Assembly (NCBI GenBank): GCA_963682025.1
Contig: OY821519.1
Span: forward strand, 139,977,429 to 140,041,428
DNA from: Cordilura impudica
Taxonomy: Eukaryota; Arthropoda; Insecta; Diptera; Scathophagidae
DNA length: 64,000 bases
Direction: 5' to 3'
Below the pieces are notes generated by a model. That model was given only the letters and a program-made list of their open reading frames with translations, was not told the DNA's origin and searched no databases. Position numbers and translations under genes: made by a program. Shown piece by piece: positions 1 through 10,770 of this stretch. Positions within the stretch are counted from its first letter, which is position 1, and every line of letters begins with the position of its first letter.

Positions 1-129
1 TGTTTAGTAGAGTTCACAAATGGAACTTTTATGTTGTCAATATCAAGTGGTATGTATGTTGTTTGCTTTTTTGTGAAGTCAATGTATGATGATTTGGAGC
101 TATTCAATTTAATAACCCAACTTTCTTTG

Positions 130-712
130 TAGTTGTTCGGTTGCAATTAAGTTCTACCGTGCTGTTGTTAATATAACAGTGTCATCAGCAAAAGTACCGC
201 ACATAGAATCCCTATTGACTGTTATGTCATAGATGTATAAAAGGTACAAAGTAGGGCCCAGTATACTACCCTGTGGTACACCCGATCTTAAAGGGTGAAG
301 ATTGGAATACATCTTCATGCCTTACTCGAAGGAATCTGTCTCTTAAATACGGTTCCAGAAGTTAACCGTAGTGTTTAGGCAACAGCATATTTTGCTTGTA
401 AATAAGTCCATCATGTCATACACCAGCGAATGCTTTTGCAATATCTAAGAACACGGCTGACCATACCTCTTTCTTTCCAGAGTGATTTCTATCGAATGGG
501 TTATTTTACTTATTTTTTCGACTCTCGATTATGTCTCACAGTCCTTTACTAAGAATTATAGATTTTACTCTTTTATATATTAATTTTTCGAGCAGTTTAC
601 CCATTAATGGCAATAACGAAATTGGTCTATAGAAGCTTACTTCACCTGGACGTTTTTCCTGGTTTCAATACCATAATGAATTCAGCCACCTTCCATGTAC
701 TTGAAAATAGCT
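130..712 (-). pseudogene. Non-LTR retrotransposon (Jockey-type LINE) reverse transcriptase fragment
   Basis: Read on the minus strand, broken frames give reverse-transcriptase landmarks in the correct order. A VLKPGK-like block lies near 650-705, then FYRPISLLPLMGKLLEKL at about 570-650, AVFLDIAKAF at about 425-465 (usual AVFLDVSKAFD), GVPQGSILGPTLY at about 245-290 and FADDT near 180-200. The order and wording match the finger/palm region of Jockey-clade LINEs, which reverse-transcribe their own RNA at a nicked target. Stops and frameshifts separate the blocks and no long ORF survives, so this is a dead copy. The 5' endonuclease part is not visible and the 3' end may lie outside the window. 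RT identity is sure; the exact clade is inferred. Confidence 0.85.
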
Positions 713-1230
713 AAGTACTACAAAACCACCTGAAAAACATCCATTGCTCAAAAAGTATAAGCCTATATTTCGTACTTTTCTAATTGAATTCAACTACTTT
801 ATGGAAGAAAAATACTTGGGTTAAACAAAAAATATATGCAATATATACATATATACAATTTTTTAATTTTGTTATACACAACCAATACACATCCAATAAA
901 TTGTAATAAAAAAAAAAAAACGCAGCCAAATATTAATAAGCTAATAATTACAAATCAAAAAAACAGTAGAACATATTCTTCAATATAAAGCAAATAATTT
1001 GGAAATTGGATAAAACCACACCATTTCAAAAAAGAAAAAAGCTTTTAAAGACTTAGAAGGACTTATAGAAATCTACGAAAATTCGGTTGAAAGAAATTAG
1101 GTTTAATTACACAGATCAACAGCAAAAATGTCGATCAATAACCACTATATAGATTCGATGCATCATGGCTCCCTTAGTACAAAAATGGTCAAATTTTTCA
1201 ATTCTATGGAAAATTTTTTTAAAAATAATT
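713..1230. other. AT-rich stretch, nothing recognised
   Basis: Very AT-rich sequence with short homopolymers. I see no coding motif, no inverted termini and no similarity to other parts of the window. Confidence 0.5.
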
Positions 1231-4200
1231 ATACCCTCCACTCCAGTGTGCAGAGGGTATAAGTTTGTCATTCCGTTTGTAATAATTAGAAAAAGAATTT
1301 TGGACCCCATAAAATATATATATTTGTAATCCTTATAACAACCGGAGTTGATATAGCGATGTCCGTCTGTCCGTCTGTGGAAATCACGATGACGGCATCA
1401 GTCGGGCAGCTAGGATGCTCGTTGCCATAAAAAATGATTCACTGACATCCTGAGAAGTTTGCTGTTTAAAATCGTTCAAATCGGTCAATTAGGGCCCGAG
1501 ATTTGAATGAAGAACTAAAAAAAGGCTTGAAAAAATATAATTTTCTATGTTGCTCTTGTCACGATCGCGCCCTCAATAGTACAGCTACAGTGATCATTTC
1601 TAATGAGAATGATTCACCAAATTCATGGGAAGATTTCTATTTCAAAAATCATTACAATCGGTGGAACAGGTCCAGGGAAATCTCTGAAAAAGTAAAAAAA
1701 AAAATTAAAAATATGATGTTTCTATATTGTTCTTGTTGTTATTCTAAATATTGTGTTGTTGTCATAGATGGAATTGTTGTTTTTGTGGTCGTTGTGGTAA
1801 TAATATAATAAAAACTAACCCTTTGTACATTTTTTTATTAACTCTGGTAGAAAAATTTTAAAGTTTCCATTGTTTTGGCATCACTAAAAAAATTTGTTAG
1901 ATCATTTCTGTTATTACCACGAGCCTCCCTGCAAAATTTCAGATCGAATGGGTCACGCGAAAGGGGCAAAAATCGATACAAAATTTTTTCGCCAAGCAGA
2001 CACTACGAGTTAATATAAACGGAGTAAAAATTCACCAACGTCTAAAGCAAATAATGCTAAAATATGTACCTAGTTGTTAATAAAAAAAAAACAATGTAAA
2101 TTTAGCAAAAAAAAATTTTATGTATAAATTTATTTAAAGAGAAAAACACAAAAATAACGTTTGATGTTGTATTTTTTGTGTGTAATATTTACATAAACAT
2201 ACATAAACATATTAAATAATACAAATAATATACATATATTCTATATATGTATATACATATATTCTATATATGTATATCCATAACAACTGCATGTTAGAAA
2301 TAAATCGGTATATTATTTTATTAACATAAAATTCTGCAATATTTTGTTGTGGGGAAAATACATTTCTTTTGCATTAACAGAGTGTCACCTCATTTTGCTC
2401 AGCGTGACTATGCCACAGTAGATGGCGCCACAATTTTTGTTTGTTCTAATTAGCTTTGCAATAGTTATTTCTATTTTAACATGAATGTTAATATTTTCAA
2501 CTAGATATCATACAGAACAATGTTAAGAGTATACACGGGCTGGTCTTTTATTTCATACGTTTTTTCATTATTCTTTTACAAATATGAACATAAGTTTGGC
2601 ATGTTAACTTTACCGAGTTCATCAATGAGTTTTTTGCTTTCAAAACAGTTCTACATAGTTATATAGACCTTTTATTCTGCTTTACCTACAAAATATCTGA
2701 TTGCGATTACATCTAATTTTTAAAAATTGTTTATAATTACTAAAGCATTATTATTCACATAAATACAAAATTGCACTTTTTAAATTTTCCATTCAAATTT
2801 AAGAAAATATCAATTCTAAAAACTGGAATTAAAAATTTCCAATTATAAACTACAATTAAGTGAATTTCAGAAAATCATATCAAAACGTCGGAAATTATAA
2901 TTTTAAATTTAGAAGACATCAATTGCATCTTTAATATACATATAAATTTTATTCGTTAAACACAAATCGAAATTCCAAAAAAAAAACACCAAATATCTAT
3001 GTTTACATTTAAAAAATTTTCACATTTAAAAAAAATATTGACATTCGGGAGAAATTAGTAGCTTTTCAGTACCGCGATTCAGTAACTTCTTTTAACGATA
3101 GTCGAATCGTTAAAAAAAGAAAATAGCAAAATTATCAGTAAAATTTTTAAACGATATTCGCTATTGTTAAAGTCAGCTGTTGTTGTTATCTAAACGACAA
3201 CCATTTTTGTGTTGTTTATTCAATCGATGAAAACTTAAATTTTTAGGTTGAAATGTCGTCATACATAAATAAAAATCATAAATATTTTGCTTTTATTAAA
3301 AAAGTTTTTATATAAATAAAAAATCAAATAGCATATTCAATTCATTATTTTATTTTCAAATAAATAAACAGCCAATATTAGAAAACAAAATAAAGATATT
3401 AAACATAAACATAAAATCATCCTGTCAAACACGAAGTAATGTGTTTTTTTGTATTCTTCTTTGTGTTTTTCGCTTATTTTGACAGAGATGCCACTCGTTT
3501 ACAATTTAAATAAATAGAAAAATAGATTTGTCGACTGTCGTTAAGATGTATGTACTTAGTGAATCACTTAATCCTTAGTGCAAACAACAATAGCTGTCGA
3601 TATATTTTGCGATTGTCGGATCGTTGAAATTTACAGAATCACACTACAGAAAACATTAATTTAAATTCAATGAATTTTAGAAAACGTGAAATGAAATTTA
3701 AGAATTGCGAACATAAAAACTGTTACATAAATAAACGCAATTTGATGAGAATGTTATTTATATAGAAATTTTCACAATTTTTTTTGGACAAAAATTTGAA
3801 GTTTTTCAGAAAATAAAGATAACAAATTATTTTATTTAAAATGTTTGGGACATTTGGTTTTTTGCGTTTGGCATCCCTAATTTGAATATTTATTATTATA
3901 AATTTATTCTCTATGTTTTCCAAATATGGCAATGTTTTAATAAAAAAGTTGAGAAAGCTTTTTTTGGTTATTATTTTGTTACTCCATCCGACCTATATGG
4001 CCGCAATGAAGAAATATTTCGCCAGTTAAAAGAAACTATACAGCCATCTCCAATTAGCACGATTTAGTGCATATAGCCACCCTACACAACCATTACGTGT
4101 GCAATGGAAGTTAGGGCGAGCTATTTAATTAGCAAAAACTAAATTAATCGAGAAGTTATGTCATATAACCGGAAACGCATGCATATAGGTATATAACCTA

Positions 4201-4430
4201 AGTGCATGGCGATCAGCAACCACGATGACCAAAAAGCAAACACCGAAATAAATCCGAAATAATAGAAAAGACGAAAACCAACCCAAAGAATTTGCTTAAA
4301 TAATTTGGTATTAAGTTTAACAAATTGTTTACTTTTTCCAATATTTTGTTTACATTTATTATCAATACTCAAACCGAGGTGGAGGGTATCAAAGATTCGG
4401 CACAGCCGAATTTAACACTCATACTTGTTT
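1231..4430 (+). repeat. 3.2 kb dispersed repeat, left copy of an inverted pair (Helentron-like architecture)
   Basis: This copy is matched in reverse orientation at 17,125-20,167. The left end is ATACCCTCCACTCC followed by GAGGGTAT, then a GTCCGTCTGTCCGTCTG run near 1,366. The right end carries GGTGGAGGGTATC, a short palindrome TTCGGCACAGCCGAA (about 4,396-4,410) and then TACTTGTT. The matching ATACCCTCC and GGAGGGTAT blocks act as subterminal inverted repeats. A subterminal inverted repeat pair plus a 3' hairpin a few bases before the end is the layout described for Helentron/DINE-type rolling-circle elements. That name is my inference. Short ORFs inside are also present in the other copy, but they carry no recognisable domain. 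Confidence 0.7.
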
Positions 4431-4919
4431 TAAATTAAATTTAAAAAAATTAAGATTTACAATATCTTTAAATCATGTATGTTGTTGTTTTTAATCTGAT
4501 CAATAGTTTAAAAGTAAAAAAAAAAATCTGGAAAAAAATCGAAAACTGCAAAAAGTATTAATTGTGAATTAACGAGTGAATTACCATGTGAATTAAACGA
4601 GATATCGATCATGAAAATCGATAAATGCTTTAGGTTTTTATTCACAATTAATCGAAGGTATCACATTTTTACAAGCACTGTCATTAGTTCTTTAGGTTAC
4701 ATAGTAATGACTAAATAATATTTTTTTATTGAATGAATTTAAAAACTTAAGTAAGAATAGGTTAATATATTTTGAATATTTTATACTTACAGTAATTCTT
4801 AATTATATTTTGGATTCTTCTTATTCCTTATTTAAATTTTTTTTCATTTTACAGACGACACTTGGAAATTTCGATGCCTATGGTATGGAGAGAAACAGCG
4901 AGCCACGAATCCGATTGTT
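4431..4919. other. AT-rich stretch, nothing recognised
   Basis: This lies between the 3.2 kb repeat and the next dispersed repeat. I see no supported gene or repeat. Confidence 0.5.
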
Positions 4920-5545
4920 ATACCCTATACCACTATGTGGTTTGGGTATAATGACTTTGTGCTGCTGTTTGTAACTACCAAAAATATTTGAGCTAGACCC
5001 ATCTTTTATTATACCGATCGAATCATAATCACAAACTGATTCGATTTAACGATATCCGGCCGGCCGTCCGTCCGTCTGTGTGTCCATGTAAACCTTTTAA
5101 TCAAACTATAGGTCGCAAATATGAATATGTTTTGATGAAATTTGGTACATAAGCTTCTATGGGCCGTTGGATGAAAACTGCTGAAATTGGTGAATATCGG
5201 TCATTGTTCAGACCTAGTCCCCATACAAATGACCCCTATGAAATCGACATAAATTGCCATACGATTCAAATTACCATATAGATCTTAGTAAAATTGGGTT
5301 TGTATGTGTTTATTGTATCCATTAATCAGTAGTCCAAAAATAATCCCTATTGGGCAATTCTTAGTCATAGGCCCTAGTTCACATATAAATATACCACCCG
5401 ATATGAACTTTGGTTTTTGCCACTCAAATTTGGTTTTTGCTTATTTTCTATATCCAGTTAGTTGGACCAAAGAGATACGGTTTCTAAACCATGGTATAGG
5501 GTATCGCATGGTCGGTCTAGACCGACTATAGTTTTTTACTTGTTT
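4920..5545 (+). repeat. ATACCCTATACC dispersed repeat, copy A (Helentron-like)
   Basis: Begins TACCCTATACCACTATGTGG, has a CCGTCCGTCCGTCTG run near 5,064, and ends with GGTATAGGGTATC, the palindrome GTCGGTCTAGACCGAC (about 5,510-5,525) and TTACTTGTT. The same unit recurs near 26.6, 38.1, 49.5, 53.1, 60.4 and 61.9 kb. The subterminal inverted repeat (ATACCCTATACC against GGTATAGGGTAT) and the 3' palindrome suggest a Helentron/DINE-type non-autonomous element. No coding capacity is seen. Confidence 0.75.
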
Positions 5546-5717
5546 TCATTTTCCAAAAGGTGCCATAGGCGCGTTACAACCAACTAGTTCTTAAAAACAA
5601 TTTTTTGAGCAAACTATTTGCCCTCTAAGTTTGTAAGGGCTTGTTTATTCAAAACTATTAATTTTTAGAAGGAAATTCGATTTTAAATGTATCGCTGTTT
5701 AAAATTCATATGTATAT

Positions 5718-8700
5718 TAGGGTGGCCCTTAATAAAAAAGTGTTCAAACTCTCGGTCTCACCCCCTAGAAGTAATCGCAAAAAACCTGAGAAATACAAAG
5801 TTTTGCGTCAATCAAAAAAAAGTTTAGAGGTGCCTCAACGCTACTGAAATTTTCAAGTGTGTTTATATGGGGAATATATGACTTTTTCAGATTTTACGAA
5901 AATTTCGTTCTATAGTTTGATTTTTTCTACAAATTGTTATGCTAATCGATTTCAGTACTAAATTATCTCTTTATCTATACTAATATAATAAAGAGGTAAT
6001 GTGTGTTTGTTTGTTTGTTTGTTTGTTTGTAGGGGGTAATCTCCGTAACTAGCCATCTGATATTCCTGAAATTTTCACAGAGTCTTACTGCGGATATGGG
6101 AAGTGCTATAGGCTATAATTTTTTTTAATATTTTTAGTGGGCGTGGCACCTCCCACACAAAGTAAATTTTTAATATCATATACATATATTGAGTATTATG
6201 ATAGGGAGAGCTTTGCAAATTTGTGTGAGGTCACCTATTGTTAATATTAGTAGCCACGCCGGAAATGGGCCGGATCGGCGAAATGGGCGTGGTACCTCCC
6301 ATACAAGTAATAATTCAATGTTATATATCTCGAGTACTATGATAGAGAGAGTTTTTCAAATTTGTCTGATGTCACCTATTATTAATGTGAGCAGTCGGAC
6401 AAAAAATGGGCAGTATCGGACCAATAGGCGTGGTACCTGCCATACAAATAAAATATATAATGCCATATATCTGGAGTACTGTTATAGTGAGAGTCTTGGG
6501 ACTTTGTGTGAGTCCATAGGTTATGCATGCGATTAGTTGGACAAAAAAATGGGCGTGCTCGGAGCAGTGGGCGTGGCACCGCCCGTACAAAGTATATATA
6601 TGATATCATATAACTGGTGTACTAACAAAGGGAAGCTCTGACACTTTGCAGGACACCATCAGATCTTAGTATGAGTAGTCGGACAACAAATTGGCGGGTT
6701 CACACCAATAGGCGTGGCACTCCCCATGGAAAGTAACTATTTAATTTCATATATTTGGAGTACTGTAAAAGAGAGAGCTTTGTGGCTTTGCGTGAGCCCA
6801 TAGGTTCTTTGTGTGATTAGTCGAACAAAAATATGGGCGTGATCGAAGCAGTGGGCGTAGCACCGCCCATGTAAAGTAGATATCTAATATCATATAATTG
6901 GGAAAGGCTCGACATTTTGCACGAGTCCATCAGATATTAATGTGAGTAGTCCAATAAAAGTTGGGCGGGATGGGATAAGTGGGCGTGGCACCTCCTACGA
7001 GGGCAGCTACATGTACCTCCAGGGCAGGAACGCCGAAAAATCTGATAATTGTTGTACCGAATTAAAAAAAACAAAGAACATTTTATATCATCAAGTATCA
7101 AAATAAATGAATCTATATTAATGATCTATACTTAGTATAATAAAGAGGTAATGTGTTTGTTTGTTTGTAGGAGGTAATCTTCGTAACGACTTATCTGATC
7201 TTCCTGAAATTTTAACTGATTCTTACTGCGAATATCGGAAGTGCTACAGGCTGTATTTTTTTTAATATTTTTAGTGGACGTGGCACCTCCCATACAAAGT
7301 AATTTTTTAATATCATATATATTAAGTACTATGATAGAGAGAGCTTTGACAATTTATCTCAGGTTATCTATTATTAACGTGAGTAGTCAGACAAAAAAAC
7401 GGGCGGGATTGGACAAATGAGCATGGCACCCTTTACAAACTTAATATTAAATGTGATATATCTGAATAACTGTGTTAGTGAGAGCCTTGGGACTTTGCGT
7501 GAGTCTTTTCATAACAATTGGGAAGGGCGGGGGAGGGGGAGGATGTAGCGAAGCACACCGGGTTACATCTAGTATACTATAAAACTTCAAAATCGAATAA
7601 AACCTCGCCAAGAAATAGCAAATAGAAATAGAAATAGCGCCAGACCACGTTTGTGCCAAAAAAAAATAGGTCGTGAAATTTGACGGAAATTTTTTAAACT
7701 TTAAGAATTTAATTAAAGCCATTATTTTTTTTTGCCTCTATACCTATGAGCACTGAGACCAAAGATGGAAAATTTTTTGATAAAATTCTTAAAACTCCTT
7801 TTTTTAAGTTTTAAAAAATTTTCTTAAACAAAATTTAAAAAATTCAAATATTTTATAAGTGCTGTTGAATTTTTAGATGTGACGCTTAAAATATAATAAC
7901 CACAGGTGCAAGTCTTCCGTGCTAATAATTTGAAAGAAATCGAACAAAGCTAACCCATTTCTTGCCGAGGCCGAACTTTGAATTTTGGCATATTTAAAAA
8001 AATTAATTGTTTCAGTAGACTAGATGAAACCTGTACTATGGGTTGGGAAATAAAATTGTGAAAGTAGAAAACTGATAAATTTTTGATACAAAGTATTTAG
8101 AAAAAGTACATTTACTGAATTTATTTATTTTTTTTTTATTTAATTTAATTCTTTATTTAATGGAAAAATTACAAATTTATTTATTAACTAAAACTTATTG
8201 CATAGATGTGGGTAAGCCTTTTATATAAAGTATGATAATTATGTGAGGTAAGATATTATAATTTTTTAGACAAAATTTAGTTTCTGAAAGAAAGTTGTTA
8301 GTAAAAACCTTCAATATGACAAACATTTACTGAATATTTCACAAAAAATGAATTTTTCTCGAAATCCGCAAAAAAAATTGCTTATAAAAAAATTCTGGCA
8401 GAGGAATTTACTTAAAATTCACAAAGTTAATCTCTACATATATTATATAAAATTTAAAAGTGCGAGATCCATTTTTCAAATTTTGGTTAAGAAAACTTTT
8501 TAAAACTTAAAAAAGGAGTTTTAAAAATTTTATCAAGAAAATTTTCCGTCTTTGGCCTCATTGCGCAATAGGTTAAAAACGTGGTAATAAAACAATACTT
8601 CATGTCTTAGTGCTAATAGGTATAGAGAGCAAAAAAATAATGGCTTTAATTAATTTCTTAAAGTTGAAAAAATTTCCGTCAAATTTCACGACCTAGTGGT

Positions 8701-9032
8701 CTGGGGCATTTGCCATTTCTTGGCGAGTTTTTATTCGACTTTGAAGTTATATAGCGTTTTGAACAGATAATTTAATACTGAAATCGATTCATATAACAAC
8801 TTGTCGAAAAAATTGAACTATAGAACGAAATTTTCGTGAAATCTGAAAAAAAAGTCATATTTTCCCCATATAAACACACTTGAAATTGTCAGTCTCGTTG
8901 AGGCACCTCTAAAATTTTTTTGATTGACCCAAAACTTTGTATTTCTCAGTATTTTGCTACTCGCATATATCTAGGGGGTGAGACTTTAAATTCGAACACT
9001 TTTTTTTCTTCACATAATGAAGGGCCACCCTA
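5718..9032. mobile_element. Long-TIR foldback DNA element, TA duplication
   Basis: The ends GGGTGGCCC (5,720) and GGGCCACCC (ending 9,030) are flanked by TA on both sides. The arms match in inverted orientation for about 500 bp: 5,720-5,973 plus 7,573-7,830 pair with about 8,500-9,030. The left arm is interrupted by a Helitron at 5,974-7,572. Without that insertion the element is about 1.7 kb. No transposase is encoded, so it is non-autonomous. TA duplications would fit a Tc1/mariner-type or similar transposase acting in trans, but the family is not assigned. Confidence 0.8.
5974..7572 (+). mobile_element. Non-autonomous Helitron, family A, composite copy
   Basis: Starts TCTATACTAATATAATAAAG after an A and ends CCGGGTTACATCTAG before a T, as expected for Helitron insertion between A and T with no duplication. 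Inside are about seven decayed modules of roughly 110-125 bp, each with a GTGGGCGTGGCACCTCCCAT-like core, a TGGAGTACT block and an AGTCGGACAAAAA block. A second 5' end (TCTATACTTAGTATAATAAA) sits at 7,125, so the copy consists of a long unit, a linker and a short unit sharing one 3' end. The copy at 36,473-38,006 shows the same two-unit layout. No Rep/helicase is encoded. Confidence 0.8.
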
Positions 9033-10343
9033 ATGTATGTATATACATAGATCTTTTATAGACATATTACTAATGGTATCGCATACGCATACTTACGGTA
9101 ATAACACGTAAAATTCTTCAAGAAGAAACTAAGAGAACCGAAAATAAATCATTTTGTTTTTGTGAAATTTTTCATATATTGTATTACTTAGTTCATACTC
9201 TTATCCCTGTTGTTTATCCCTTTTCTTGCAGCAACAACAAACTATTGTATACTTAGACAGAATAGAAGACATTCACTGCATTGGTGGTCGTTTTAATATG
9301 ACCAGTACAAAAATTATGAATGTGTTTTCTCATAAACTGAATCATTGAATTCATTTAGTTTTCAAAAATGACAAGAACCTTTTTCTCTGTTTTTACTTCT
9401 TTCTTATTTGTCTTCTACTACAATGTATGTTGCTGTTGCTGTTGTTGTCGATGTTGATATGAAATTGTAGAAAATGCACGTGTTCATCGAATGTCAGAAT
9501 GTGTTGTAAATTCAATGTTGACATTCTTGGAACGAAGGTCTTTGTATTGAACCGCCTGACGACGACGGACAACAGATCAACCAAAAACCTAAATGATAGT
9601 GGACAGAGCAATATAAGTACTAAATACAGCAGAGCCCAACCAAATTAAACAAAAACAATAAAAACAGCAGAAACTTTAAAAAATAAGCTTCAACAAAACT
9701 GATGACAATAAATCCTCAAATAAATGTTTACTATATTGATAACGACGATGATGACGAATAAATGTTATTATCTATTTAAGCCCCTTCTCTGTATTGGAGC
9801 TGCAGATATAACAAAGTTTTTATTGATGTGTGTAGCCTCCAAGAACAAAGTGACATAGCTTTGATGAGGGGCAACAGAGGTAGCAGGCAATACCTTTCAA
9901 GTGAATAACGAACGCCTTGACTAATATTTAATCAACATAAGATGACTCGAGTGGAGATAAATTCATATTATTATTAAGAGTTATAAGTTTAAAACATAAT
10001 TGCCTTGTTGGTTTTCTTAATTATGTTATTACGAAGAATACCGCAGTTACTAGTGCTGTTACAACCGGTACTTAAATCGATAAACTTACAAGGAATGTTT
10101 TCCAGCAGGTAAATGTAATAAAAATAAAAAACAATCGATTTTTTTATGTCACCTATCTTTTCACCAAAAAGATTGAATATAATATTAACTTTTTGAAGAT
10201 GCAATATCTAAACATACATAACACTTTAGACTTCGGTTGAATAATTCGCCAATTCTTAAAAAACATTTTAGCTTTCATTGTTTAATCATTACCGTATTTT
10301 TCTGTAACATATCTCTGCAGCTGAAAACGCCTTTCAAAATGAA
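9033..10343. other. Unassigned 1.3 kb stretch
   Basis: Somewhat less AT-rich in places (GTTGCTGTTGCTGTTGTTG near 9,430). The short ORFs have no recognisable domain. It could be ancestral unique DNA between two foldbacks, but I cannot assign a function. Confidence 0.4.
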
Positions 10344-10724
10344 GGTGCTGAATACTTAAGCCCCAATGAACAAATGCCACAAAATAGTGAACAAATGCCC
10401 CCAAAAATTGGGACATAAGTTCCTATGAACAAATGCCCCAAAATTTAAAAAAGGTACGAAAACAAATGAACAAATGCCCCAATTTATCAAAAAACTAAAT
10501 AAAAAAATAACTTACACCCCAAATTTAATGAATTTTGCGTAAAAAGTGAAAATTTTACATACTGCTTGCTCTCTCTGTACAAATATTCTCTTTTGTCGTC
10601 CTGTGCAATAAACGCACTTAAAAGTCAGTATTTGAAAAAATATTTCGGCGAAAATATATGTGTGTTTTCCTCCGGTGATTAAAATAAGTTGACGACAACG
10701 GAACAGAACTGGGGTGTGGCAACA

Positions 10725-10725
<1 letters not shown>

Positions 10726-10762
<37 letters not shown>
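10726..10762. repeat. (CA)n microsatellite
   Basis: About 18 CA units directly precede the ATATATAT run that borders the inner transposon. Confidence 0.95.

Positions 10763-10770
<8 letters not shown>

Noticed and set aside
3723..3932. Conserved 69-codon ORF in both 3 kb repeats
   Set aside because: The conservation is explained by the DNA repeat itself. The composition is low-complexity (Asn/Ile/Lys) and no domain is seen.
6189..6609. Overlapping ORFs of 72-115 codons as genes
   Set aside because: They come from the repeated modules of Helitron A and appear on both strands.
6130..7010. CRISPR-like array of GTGGGCGTGGCACC repeats
   Set aside because: The period is over 100 bp, units are diverged, and the context is a Helitron in eukaryotic DNA.
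10512..10760. 82-codon ORF starting with a Cys-Val run
   Set aside because: The run is the translated (CA)n microsatellite; nothing supports a protein.
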